From DASRHY01 sp046765875 (GTDB lineage: Bacteria; Actinomycetota; Actinomycetes; Propionibacteriales; Kribbellaceae), in the NCBI GenBank assembly GCA_046765875.1, contig JBKPSJ010000164.1:1-34324 (forward strand): DNA of 34,324 bases, written 5' to 3'. Under the pieces are notes generated by a model, which saw only the letters and a list, made by a program, of their open reading frames with translations, did no database searches and was not told the origin of the DNA. Positions 16,575 to 25,194 of this stretch are shown piece after piece (within the stretch, counting starts at the first letter, position 1; every line of letters begins with the position of its first letter). The translations under genes and the position numbers were made by a program.

Positions 16575-17303
16575 TCAGGTGTTGACCCGCACGTAGTCGA
16601 CCTCGAACTCCTTCGGGTACGACCCCGGTGCCGAGCCGTCGGTCCGCGGGAACTCGAAGATGCCCAGCATCAGCTGGAGCGGATAGCCCGGCGACTGGCC
16701 GACGGTCTTGACCCGCTCACCATCGACGAAGAACTCGACCGACGATGGCGTCCACCTTGCGCCGTACGTGTGGAACGCGTCGATGTCTATCTCCACCGGC
16801 ACCTTCGTGAAGTCGTCGACGATGGCGGGATCGCCGAACGGGTGCACGCCCATCCCGACCCGGACCAGTCCCGGTTCGGTCTCGCGGCCGAAGATCTCGC
16901 ACACGCAGATCTCGCCGGAATGCTCCGGCACGTCTTCGTACCCGATCATCCACAGCGCGACCATCGCGTCGGGGTCGGCGAGCGCCTTCAGCCGGATTTC
17001 AACATACCCGTGGTGCATCAGATAGAGCCGCTGCGCCGGCTGCTCCTCGCGGACCACCAGGTCGTCGCGGAACCGGCTCTGCCCGGCGTACGCGGCGGTC
17101 TGCAGCGTCGACGTCTTGTTCCCGCCGTCGAACTCGGGACACCACGGTTCCTGGTCGGCGTCGATCCGCAGCACCAGTCCGCTTGAGCCGAATGAGTACC
17201 GGGCGGCCGCCTGCGACCGGGAGCTCCAGTGCGGCAGGTAGTACGGGATCCACTTGGACGTGTCCAGCCCTGGTCCGGTGAATTCGTCGGCGAACTCGAG
17301 CAT
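16575..17303 (-). CDS. Glycoside hydrolase family 16-like protein with altered catalytic motif
   Basis: The 242-residue protein has the layout of a GH16 beta-jelly roll: FADEFTGPGLDTSKW at the start, then the catalytic region, a VEFFVDGERVKTVGQSP strand pair and the ending EFEVDYVRVNT. The catalytic motif of active family members is E-[ILV]-D-x-(x)-E; here it reads E131-I-C-V-C-E136, so both glutamates are kept but the central Asp is Cys133. Activity may therefore be low or changed, or the protein may only bind glycans. There is no signal peptide at the chosen start, unusual for a GH16 enzyme. The start codon overlaps the TetR stop (TGATG), so it is coupled to the ABC-TetR operon. Confidence 0.75.
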   Translation of the reverse strand: MLEFADEFTGPGLDTSKWIPYYLPHWSSRSQAAARYSFGSSGLVLRIDADQEPWCPEFDGGNKTSTLQTAAYAGQSRFRDDLVVREEQPAQRLYLMHHGYVEIRLKALADPDAMVALWMIGYEDVPEHSGEICVCEIFGRETEPGLVRVGMGVHPFGDPAIVDDFTKVPVEIDIDAFHTYGARWTPSSVEFFVDGERVKTVGQSPGYPLQLMLGIFEFPRTDGSAPGSYPKEFEVDYVRVNT

Positions 17304-17941
17304 CAGCGTGGGTCCAGTCCGGTGAGCATGGTGTGGACGATCCGTTCGAACTCCTCGGCGAGCTCCGCACGCGGGGTGCCGGACATCAGCTCGGTAGCGC
17401 CGAGCATGATCGCCGGTCCGATGATCAGGTCGACCGCCGCGTCGACGTCGAAGTCCCCCAGCCGCCCGAGCCGCTGCTCGGCGGCGAGGTAGTCGGCGAT
17501 CGGCTGGCGCATGCGGTGCGGCCCGAACGGCTCGGTGTGGATCGCGGCGATGAAGCGGTGCAGCAGGGCCGTCTCGGAGATCAGGCTGGACACGGCCGGC
17601 AGCGTCCCGGCCACGAGGTCCAGCGACGCCAAGGCGTACGCCTTGAGGTTGTCCTCGACGATTCCGGTGCCCGGTGCCGGCAGGCCGCTGTCGAACCTCG
17701 TGATCAGCATGGCGTACCGCCGCACAAGGGCGGCTACGACGAGATCGTGCTTGTCGGCGAAGTAGTTGTACAGCACGCCGTCGGACAACCCGGCCGTACG
17801 GGCGATGTCGCGGGTGGTGATATTGGCGACCTGCTTTGCGGCGAGCAGCTCGTCGACAGCGTCGATGAGGTGCTCGCGCAGCGCGGTGCCGGGATCTTCG
17901 CCCGCCCGGCCCCGCACCGCCCGGGCTCGTCTAGGAGACAT
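17303..17941 (-). CDS. TetR family transcriptional regulator
   Basis: The 212-residue protein has a TetR helix-turn-helix at about residues 40-65 (ITTRDIARTAGLSDGVLYNYFADKHDLV) and a C-terminal ligand-binding helical domain. I chose the ATG at 17941 at MSPRRARAV; it overlaps the end of the permease gene by 11 bp. The gene is third in an operon ATPase-permease-TetR-GH16-like, so it probably controls its own operon through the 34-bp palindrome at 19374-19407 upstream of the ATPase. The inducer is unknown; the partner transporter suggests a small toxic compound or export substrate. Confidence 0.92.
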   Translation of the reverse strand: MSPRRARAVRGRAGEDPGTALREHLIDAVDELLAAKQVANITTRDIARTAGLSDGVLYNYFADKHDLVVAALVRRYAMLITRFDSGLPAPGTGIVEDNLKAYALASLDLVAGTLPAVSSLISETALLHRFIAAIHTEPFGPHRMRQPIADYLAAEQRLGRLGDFDVDAAVDLIIGPAIMLGATELMSGTPRAELAEEFERIVHTMLTGLDPR

Positions 17942-18658
17942 CGCGCCTAACGGTAGTCGAGACCGCCACCACGGCGAACACGATCGCGTACGCCACCAGT
18001 ACGAGCCCGCCGGCCCACGGCCGCAGCTGTTCGACGTTCGCGGCCGGGATGTCCTCCAGCGACGCACCGCTGGCGAGCGGCAGCCACTTGCCCACGTCGC
18101 CGAGCAGCTGGCTGACGATGCCCTCGACCAGGGCGATCCAGGCCAGCGCGACCGCGACGGCCCCGACCACGTTGCGGATCAGCGCCCCGAGCCCGACGCC
18201 GATCGCGCCGAAACAGGCGTTCCACACCACGCAGCCGATGAGCGTTCGCCACACGGCCGGGTCGGACAGGTCGAGCGAGCTGCCCTTGGCCGACAGCCAC
18301 ACGGCGGTGACCGCCGTCGCCACCAAGGCGCTCACCAGGCCGATGACCGCGCCGGCACCCGCGTAGACGACCAGCTTGTCGGTCACCACCCGGCCGCGGC
18401 GTGGCCTACCCAGGAAAGTGTCGGTAATGGTCTTGTGCCGGTACTCACCGGCCATCCCGACGATGCCGAGTACGAGCGAGAAGATCGACACCAGTCCGGC
18501 ATGGGCGACCGCGCGCAGCGGCGTCTTGGGATCGGCGAGGTCGGCACCGCTGACGAACAGGCCGCTGACACCCGCGATGACGACCAGCTGACCGGCCGCG
18601 AGCAGCAGCCAGGGGCCGCGGATCGTACGGAGCTTGAGAAACTCGTTGCGGATGCCCT

Positions 18659-18662
<4 letters not shown>
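17931..18662 (-). CDS. ABC-2 type transporter permease
   Basis: The 243-residue membrane protein starts MKGIRNEFLKLRTIRGPW, typical of ABC-2 permeases paired with a single ATPase. About six hydrophobic segments follow (near 18-38, 55-70, 98-120, 140-160, 165-185 and 218-235). The element GEYRHKTITDTFLGRPRRGRVVTDK after segment two is a conserved cytoplasmic coupling region of such exporters. Its start overlaps the ATPase stop as ATGA, so the two form one transporter. The substrate is unknown; ATPases of this type belong to drug, lantibiotic or lipid exporters. Confidence 0.88.
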
Positions 18663-19360
<698 letters not shown>

Positions 19361-19373
19361 CGAACCCTCCCGT

Positions 19374-19407
19374 TTATGAGCACGTGTTCATGAACATACG
19401 CTCATAA
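19374..19407. promoter_or_regulatory. 34-bp tandem palindromic operator before the ABC-TetR operon
   Basis: The sequence is TTATGAGC, four bases, the perfect palindrome GTTCATGAAC, four bases, GCTCATAA. It can be read as two sites of the form ATGARC-N4-GYTCAT (19376-19391 and 19390-19405) that share two bases. On the minus strand it overlaps a TATGTT -10 candidate at about 19392-19397, so binding would repress the operon. The TetR protein of the same operon is the natural candidate. Confidence 0.8.
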
Positions 19408-19435
19408 TCGCGGGAAGGGAAGACTCGAGGATGGA

Positions 19436-20014
19436 TCAGTCGGTCGGCCAGGCCTTGGCGAGCAGGTCGCGGGTGTCGGCCAGCAGTTGCGGCAGGACCC
19501 TGGTCCGGCCGATCACCGGCATGAAGTTGGTGTCGCCGTCCCAGCGAGGTACGACGTGCTGGTGCAGGTGTGCCGCGATCCCGGCACCGGCGACGGCGCC
19601 CTGGTTGAGCCCGATGTTGAAGCCGTCCGCGCCGGACACCTGCCGGACCGTTCGCATCGCCTGCTTGATCAGCAGCGCGACCTCGGCGGTCTCGTCGTCG
19701 GTCAGGTCTGTGTAGTCGGCCAGGTGCCGGTACGGCACCACCATCAGGTGCCCCGGGTTGTACGGGTACAGGTTCAGCACCGCGAACGCCGTGTCACCGC
19801 GCCGCACGATCAGGCCGTCCTCGTCCGACAGGGTCGGGATCCGGCAGAACGGGCAGCCGGAGCCGGCGGCCGTCCCCGCCGGCTTGTTCTCGCCGAGGAT
19901 GTACGCCATCCGGTGCGGCGTCCACAGCCGCAACAGCCCGTCCGGCGTACCTACGCCGTCCTGCCCCACGACCTCCTCGGGCCGGTACGGCGAGCCAGAG
20001 GTCCCTGAGTTCAT
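19436..20014 (-). CDS. HIT family protein (Ap4A phosphorylase/hydrolase-like)
   Basis: The 192-residue protein has the histidine-triad motif H149-L-H151-Q-H153 in AAHLHQHVVPRW, with the nucleotide-binding strand NPGHLMVVPYRHLADY upstream. A CPFC pair at 54-57 probably binds zinc together with a later His. Homologs next to thrS in actinobacteria (such as mycobacterial Rv2613c) are diadenosine tetraphosphate phosphorylases, which fits since threonyl-tRNA synthetase can form Ap4A. The start overlaps the thrS stop as ATGA, so it is translated with thrS. The part before WTPHRMAYIL varies in the family and the start could be later. Confidence 0.88.
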   Translation of the reverse strand: MNSGTSGSPYRPEEVVGQDGVGTPDGLLRLWTPHRMAYILGENKPAGTAAGSGCPFCRIPTLSDEDGLIVRRGDTAFAVLNLYPYNPGHLMVVPYRHLADYTDLTDDETAEVALLIKQAMRTVRQVSGADGFNIGLNQGAVAGAGIAAHLHQHVVPRWDGDTNFMPVIGRTRVLPQLLADTRDLLAKAWPTD

Positions 20015-22026
20015 ACCTGCACGCGCTTCTCAACCGCATCGACGATCTCCGCGACGGCCTCGTCGATCGGTACGCCGTTGTTCTGGCTCCCGTCGCGGTA
20101 CCGGAACGACACGTTGCCCCCGGCAACGTCCTCGTCACCGGCGATCAGCATGTACGGGACCTTCGCCTTCTGGGCGTTGCGGATCTTCTTCTGCATCCGG
20201 TCGTCGGAGGCGTCCAGGTCGACCCGGATGCCCTTGGCGCGCAGCTTGTTCGCCACTTCTTGCAGGTACTCGACGTGACCGTCGGTGACCGGGATGCCGA
20301 TCACCTGCACCGGGGCCAGCCAAGGCGGGAAGGCGCCGGCGTAGTGCTCGGTCAGGATCGCCACGAACCGCTCGATCGACCCGAACAGCGCGCGGTGGAT
20401 CATGACCGGCCGCTGGCGCGTGCCGTCGGGCGCGGTGTATTCCAGTTCGAACCGCTCGGGCAGGTTGAAGTCGAGCTGGATCGTCGACATCTGCCAGGTC
20501 CGGCCGATCGCGTCCCGGGTCTGTACCGAGATCTTCGGGCCGTAGAAGGCGGCGCCGCCGGGATCCGGGACCAGCTCGAGGCCGGACTCCTCGGCGACCT
20601 CGCGGAGCACCTCGGTCGCCTCCTCCCAGACCTCGTCGGAGCCCACGAACTTGTCCGGGTTCTTCGTCGACAGCTCGAGGTAGAAGTCCTCCAGGCCGTA
20701 GTCGGCGAGCAGCCCGAGCACGAACGTCTGCAGGTTGCGCAGCTCGTCGCGCATCTGGTCACGGGTGCAGTAGATGTGCGCGTCGTCCTGGGTGAAACCG
20801 CGGGCCCTGGTCATCCCGTGCACCACACCCGACTTCTCGTACCGGTACACAGTGCCGAACTCGAACAGCCGCAGCGGCAGCTCGCGGTACGACCTTCCCC
20901 GCGCGGCGAAGACCAGGTTGTGCATCGGGCAGTTCATCGGCTTGAGGTAATAGTCCTGGCCGGGCTTGCGAACGTTGCCCTCGGCATCGTATTCGGCGTC
21001 CAGATGCATCGGCGGGTACATGCCGTCCGCGTACCAGTCCAGATGCCCGGAGGTCTCGAACAGCTTGGCCTTGGTGATGTGCGGCGAGTAGACGAACTCG
21101 TACCCGTCCTCGATGTGCCGCTGCCGTGAGTAGTCCTCCATCACCTTGCGGAGGACGCCGCCCTTAGGGTGGAAGACCGCCAGCCCGGAGCCGATCTCCT
21201 CGGGGAAGCTGAACAGGTCCAGCTCCTGGCCAAGCTTGCGGTGGTCCCGCTTGGCCGCCTCCTCCAGGTGCTGCAGGTACTCCTTCAGCTTGTCCTTGGA
21301 CTCCCACGCCGTGCCGTAGATCCGCTGCAGCTGCGGGTTGTTCTCACTTCCTCGCCAGTACGCCGCTGCAACCCGCATAAGCTTGAAGTTGCCCAGGTAG
21401 CCGGTAGCCGGTACGTGCGGCCCGCGGCACAGGTCCTTCCAGGCGACGCTGTCGTCGCGGCGCAGGTTGTCGTAGATCGTCAGCTCGCTGCCGCCGACCT
21501 CCGCTCCGGCACCCTCGGCGGCATCGGGCGACTTGAGCCCGATCAGCTCCAGCTTGTACGGCTCGGCGGCGAGCTCGTCGCGGGCCTCGTCGTCGGTGAC
21601 CACCCGGCGGCTGAACCGCTGTCGCTCCTTGATGATCTGCTGCATCTTCTTCTCGAGCTTGGCCAGGTCGTCCGGGGTGAACGGCTCGGCCACGTCGAAG
21701 TCGTAGTAGAACCCGTTCTCCACTGGCGGGCCGATGCCCAGCTTGGCCTCCGGGAACATATCCTGCACCGCCTGGGCGAGCACATGCGCTGTCGAGTGCC
21801 GGATGATCGCCCGGCCGTCCTCGGAGTCGTTGCGGACCGGCTCGATCCGATCTCCGTCGGACACCACCGCGGACAGATCGCGCAGATCGCCGTTCACCCG
21901 GGCCGCGATCGCCGACCGGTCCTGCCCGAACAACTCGGCGAAGACCTCACCGATCGTCGTCGTCTCGGCCACACTCCGCTCGGCCTCGCCTTCGATGCCG
22001 ACCAGTTGGACCTTGACCTGCGACAC
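20011..22026 (-). CDS. thrS: Threonine-tRNA ligase
   Basis: The 671-residue enzyme charges tRNA-Thr. It has the N-terminal TGS domain (1-65), the N2 editing domain with HSTAHVLAQAV and later C.GPH (DLCRGPHVPATG), the class II catalytic core with KPMNCPMHN (zinc Cys), ARGFTQDDAHIYCT, QLDFNLPERFELEY and HRALFGSIERFV, and the C-terminal anticodon-binding domain (APVQVIGI...). I start it at the GTG 22026, with GAGGAG seven bases before it; an upstream in-frame start has no such site. A TACGAT -10 candidate lies at 22080-22085 on the minus strand. No T-box leader is evident; the gap to the ParA gene is only 113 bp. Confidence 0.98.
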   Translation of the reverse strand: MSQVKVQLVGIEGEAERSVAETTTIGEVFAELFGQDRSAIAARVNGDLRDLSAVVSDGDRIEPVRNDSEDGRAIIRHSTAHVLAQAVQDMFPEAKLGIGPPVENGFYYDFDVAEPFTPDDLAKLEKKMQQIIKERQRFSRRVVTDDEARDELAAEPYKLELIGLKSPDAAEGAGAEVGGSELTIYDNLRRDDSVAWKDLCRGPHVPATGYLGNFKLMRVAAAYWRGSENNPQLQRIYGTAWESKDKLKEYLQHLEEAAKRDHRKLGQELDLFSFPEEIGSGLAVFHPKGGVLRKVMEDYSRQRHIEDGYEFVYSPHITKAKLFETSGHLDWYADGMYPPMHLDAEYDAEGNVRKPGQDYYLKPMNCPMHNLVFAARGRSYRELPLRLFEFGTVYRYEKSGVVHGMTRARGFTQDDAHIYCTRDQMRDELRNLQTFVLGLLADYGLEDFYLELSTKNPDKFVGSDEVWEEATEVLREVAEESGLELVPDPGGAAFYGPKISVQTRDAIGRTWQMSTIQLDFNLPERFELEYTAPDGTRQRPVMIHRALFGSIERFVAILTEHYAGAFPPWLAPVQVIGIPVTDGHVEYLQEVANKLRAKGIRVDLDASDDRMQKKIRNAQKAKVPYMLIAGDEDVAGGNVSFRYRDGSQNNGVPIDEAVAEIVDAVEKRVQV

Positions 22027-22139
22027 GTCGTTCTCCTCGGGGTACCGCGGCACACCGACTGCGTACCGACGACCCAGCGATCGTATCGAGCCGCCCGAAG
22101 CTCACGGCTGGGGGCGAGGCTCCGGGGTGGCGGCGAGGC

Positions 22140-23297
22140 TCACGGTTGGGACGCGAGGCGGATGCCGATCTGCTCGGCGACCCGGGCGGACAGCTCAAGC
22201 GCCGCCCGGCGGGTGGCCGGCTGCAGCGCGGCGTGGTCGAGCGCACCCTCCTCGGCGATGTGGACGTCGGTCGGGATGTCGACGACGGCCGCCGCCCGGC
22301 TCTCGAAGTACGGCCGCAGCCGCTTCTCGACGTCCTTGTTCACGTCGCCCGGGCCGTTGCTGACGGCAACCACGGCGTGCCGGATCAGGTCCTGCGCGGC
22401 CGGCCCCTGCCGGTCCAGCTCCTCCAGCATCTGGACGGCGGCGGCACACGACAGGCTCTTCCACTTGATCGGAACCACCAGCACGTCAGCGGACTTCATC
22501 GCCTCGCGCCAGTTGCTGGAGCCCTCGTTGTTGCCGGTGTCGATCACCAGCACCCGGTAGAACCGGCTGAGCAGCCGGTGGATCTGCTGGAAGTCGGCCG
22601 CCTCGATCTGCGCGTACGTCGTCGTCGCCGAGGTCAGTACGTCGTACTGACCGGCGACCTGGTGCCGCAGGTAGGCCGCCACGTCGCCGAGTCGGACGTC
22701 CGGCTTGGTCAGCATCGGCATCGCGCGAAGCAGGTCGGTCACCGTGGCGCGCGGGTTCGTGTCGTGCGTGCGCAGGTGCATGTTGCCACGCAACTCGTTG
22801 TTGTCCCAGGCCACCACTCCCCCGCCGCGGGCCTGGCCGAGCCCGCCCGCGATCAACAGCGTCACCGGCGTCTTGCCGGATCCGCCCTTCGGGTTCGCCA
22901 CCACGACCGTGACTGGCCGCCCGAACGAAGCGGCGGCGACGTCGCGGGCCATCCGCTCGGACCGCTCGGCCGCGCCTGGCCGCATCCGCAGCAGCGCGCG
23001 GACGCCCTTCTCGGCCGGCGCCTCGCGGTGCACCGGCAGCGCCGAGATCAGCTCGTCGGCCCGGTATGCAAGTTGCACCCGCTGCCCGCCGGTCGCCGGG
23101 CGCTCGGCCACCGCCCGGGCGTGCGCGGCCCACTCCTCGTCCAGCCCGGCCACCGGATCGGCCTGATCGGCCGCGATCCGGGCGTGCTCGGCGGCCCACT
23201 GATCCCGGTTCGACGGCACCGTGCCGGACGCGTAGTGCGCCTCATACTCGACGTCGTAGCTGTCGTCGTACTCGGCGTTGTTGCGTGAATCGGCCAC
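22140..23297 (-). CDS. ParA/MinD-like ATPase with long acidic N-terminus
   Basis: The 385-residue protein has the deviant Walker A motif KGGSGKTP at 137-144, a switch I-like AWDNNELRGNMHLR, and a Walker B-like VLVIDTGNNEG. It belongs to the SIMIBI/ParA group and lacks a ParB partner nearby. The first 125 residues are acidic and coil-rich (EYDDSYDVEYEAHY..., AAEHARIAADQAD). Such orphan ParA-like proteins of actinobacteria are seen with ESX secretion and conjugation genes as well as alone; none of those genes is here. The role may be positioning of a cargo on the nucleoid or membrane. The GTG start has GGGAGA eight bases upstream. It lies before thrS on the same strand. Confidence 0.82.
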   Translation of the reverse strand: MADSRNNAEYDDSYDVEYEAHYASGTVPSNRDQWAAEHARIAADQADPVAGLDEEWAAHARAVAERPATGGQRVQLAYRADELISALPVHREAPAEKGVRALLRMRPGAAERSERMARDVAAASFGRPVTVVVANPKGGSGKTPVTLLIAGGLGQARGGGVVAWDNNELRGNMHLRTHDTNPRATVTDLLRAMPMLTKPDVRLGDVAAYLRHQVAGQYDVLTSATTTYAQIEAADFQQIHRLLSRFYRVLVIDTGNNEGSSNWREAMKSADVLVVPIKWKSLSCAAAVQMLEELDRQGPAAQDLIRHAVVAVSNGPGDVNKDVEKRLRPYFESRAAAVVDIPTDVHIAEEGALDHAALQPATRRAALELSARVAEQIGIRLASQP

Positions 23298-23461
23298 GGC
23301 TCGAATCTCCCGGTCGTTCGGCGGAGGAGGTCGTCACCACCGGCGGTGACGATCCGCTGACACTGCGCTGGTGGTCCGATGCTAGTCCGACTCTGTCACC
23401 CGGACCGGTCACCGCCTGCGGATGCGCCCCCACGGTTTGTACTGAGAAAGCCGTCCGGGCT

Positions 23462-24556
23462 CTAGGCGAGCCGGGTCAGCCAGCCGCGGTGGTCCCGCGT
23501 ACGACCGAACTGCAGGTCGAGCAGCGCCGCGCGCAGCTGCTCGGTCACCGGGCCGACCTCGCCGGTACCGGTCTCGCCGCCGTCCCAGACCAGCCGCCCC
23601 ACCGGCGTGACCACCGCCGCCGTGCCGCAGGCGAAGACCTCGGTGATCGCGCCGCCGGCCACGCCGTCGCGCCACTCGTCGATCGAGATCCGCCGCTCCT
23701 CGACCTTGTGGCCGAGATCGCGGGCCAGATCGAGCAGCGAGGCGCGGGTGACGCCGTCGAGGATGGCGCCGTTCAGCTCGGGGGTGACGATGCGCCCGTC
23801 GGCGTACACGAGGCAGACGTTCATGCTGCCGCTCTCCTCGACCCAGGTCCGCTCGGAGGCGTCGAGGAACACGACCTGGTCGCACCCGTGCGCCTGCGCG
23901 TCGGCCTGTGCGGCCAGGCTGCTGGCGTAGTTGCCGCCGCACTTGGCCGCGCCCGTGCCGCCGAGCGCCGCGCGGGTGTGCTTCGAGCTCAGCCAGATGG
24001 AGACCGGCTTCACCCCGCTCGCGAAGTACGGGCCGGCCGGCGACGCGATCACGCCGTACCGGACCAAGTGCGACGGTCGTACCGCGAGGTTCGGCTCGAG
24101 CGCGATCATGAACGGCCGCAGGTACAGGCTCTTCTCGCTGCCGCGGGCCTCCGGCACCCAGGCCTGGTCGAGCCGGACCAGCGCTTTGAGCGACTCGACG
24201 AAGTCCGCCTCCGGGAGCGCCGGCAGCGCCATCCGCCGGGCGCTGTTCGCGAACCGCTTGGCGTTGCGGTCCGGCCGGAACGCCCAGATCGTGCCGTCGT
24301 CATGCCGGTACGCCTTGAGACCCTCGAAGATCTCCTGCGCGTAGTGCAGCACCGCCGCGGCCGGGCTCACCTGGAAGGGCCGGTACGCCGCGACCCGGCC
24401 GTCGTGCCATCCGTCGGCCGGGGTCCAGGTGGCGCTGACCATATGGTCGGTGAACACGGTGCCGAACACGGGATCGGCGACCGCCGCCGCGCGTACGTAG
24501 TGCGGGACCGGGTCCGCCCGGATTTCGACCTCGAAGACCAGTCCGCCGTCAGCCAT
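23462..24556 (-). CDS. ilvE: Branched-chain amino acid aminotransferase
   Basis: The 364-residue protein is a PLP fold type IV aminotransferase that interconverts leucine, isoleucine and valine with their keto acids. The catalytic lysine is K205 in GTGAAKCGGNYA, with the family blocks QEIFEGLKAYRH, RPDRNAKRFANSARRMALP, YLRPFMIALEP, VVFLDASERTWVEESGSMNV and ACGTAAVVTPVG. Length is as expected for the long (eukaryote/actinobacterial) group. There is no leader peptide or riboswitch visible in the 164-bp gap to the ParA gene. It reads as a single-gene unit between the ParA-like gene and the VOC gene. Confidence 0.96.
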   Translation of the reverse strand: MADGGLVFEVEIRADPVPHYVRAAAVADPVFGTVFTDHMVSATWTPADGWHDGRVAAYRPFQVSPAAAVLHYAQEIFEGLKAYRHDDGTIWAFRPDRNAKRFANSARRMALPALPEADFVESLKALVRLDQAWVPEARGSEKSLYLRPFMIALEPNLAVRPSHLVRYGVIASPAGPYFASGVKPVSIWLSSKHTRAALGGTGAAKCGGNYASSLAAQADAQAHGCDQVVFLDASERTWVEESGSMNVCLVYADGRIVTPELNGAILDGVTRASLLDLARDLGHKVEERRISIDEWRDGVAGGAITEVFACGTAAVVTPVGRLVWDGGETGTGEVGPVTEQLRAALLDLQFGRTRDHRGWLTRLA

Positions 24557-24618
24557 TCCCGCACGCTACCGCTCCGGGCCGCTGTTGTGTGCCGTACGCC
24601 GAGGACTGGACGTCCGGG

Positions 24619-25044
24619 TCAGCCGACGCAGAACTCGTTGCCTTCGGGGTCGTGCATGACCACGAAGTAGCTCGACTCCTCATTCGTACGTCGCTCGATG
24701 GTGGCACCCAGCTCCGTCAGCTCGGCGACCTTGGCCTCGACGATCTCGATCCGCTGGTCGAGGCTGAGCGAGTCGTCCCGCCCGGTCGGGTACAGGTCGA
24801 GGTGCAACCGGTTCTTCCCCGCCTTGCGCTCCGGCACCTGCTGGAACCAGATCGCCGGACCTCTGCCCACGGGGTCGAACAGCCTTTCGTCGTACTTCTT
24901 GGCTTCCCCGAGGCGGTTCCGGTAGTGCGACCACCAGGTGGTGTCCTGCCGCGGTGGCACAGGTACGTACCCGAGCGCGTCCGCCCAGAACCGCGCGAGC
25001 CGGTCGGGATCGTTGCAGTCGATCGTGAGCTGCCAGAACATCAT
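24619..25044 (-). CDS. VOC (glyoxalase-like) superfamily protein
   Basis: The 141-residue protein has the paired beta-alpha-beta layout of the vicinal oxygen chelate fold: MMFWQLTIDCNDPDRLARFWADALGY at the start and YFVVMHDPEGNEFCVG at the end. It belongs to the glyoxalase-like subgroup with the PAIWFQQVPERKAGKNRLHLDLYP strand, common in actinobacteria and of unknown substrate. The start is the first of two consecutive ATG codons at 25044. Its start faces the DUF480-methyltransferase gene, and a family A hairpin stands in the gap. Confidence 0.83.
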   Translation of the reverse strand: MMFWQLTIDCNDPDRLARFWADALGYVPVPPRQDTTWWSHYRNRLGEAKKYDERLFDPVGRGPAIWFQQVPERKAGKNRLHLDLYPTGRDDSLSLDQRIEIVEAKVAELTELGATIERRTNEESSYFVVMHDPEGNEFCVG

Positions 25045-25079
25045 CCGCAGAGAGTACGACCGCCCGGGTGCGGCTGCCG

Positions 25080-25135
25080 CTTGGCACCCGTACCAACCGA
25101 TTCTTGCCGCGGAAACGGTTGGTACAGGTGCCAAG
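25080..25135. repeat. 56-bp intergenic hairpin, family A (copy 2)
   Basis: Arms CTTGGCACCCGTACCAACC (25080-25098) and GGTTGGTACAGGTGCCAAG (25117-25135) match with one mismatch around an 18-bp loop that ends GGAAAC. Length, arm sequence, spacer length and orientation are those of the copy at 10454-10509, though the loops differ otherwise. Unlike that copy it stands between divergent gene starts (25044 and 25195), so it is not simply a terminator for a convergent pair. Confidence 0.92.
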
Positions 25136-25194
25136 TGGCCTGATCGAGCATGGTCAGCACGGTTCTCGGCCCGATTGGACTTAGGGTCGGCAGG

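Noticed and set aside
22027..22139. Possible T-box leader before thrS
   Set aside because: The gap is only 113 bp, and I see no T-box sequence or specifier stem.
20260..22560. Long open frames on the plus strand opposite thrS
   Set aside because: Shadow frames of thrS; thrS carries all synthetase motifs.
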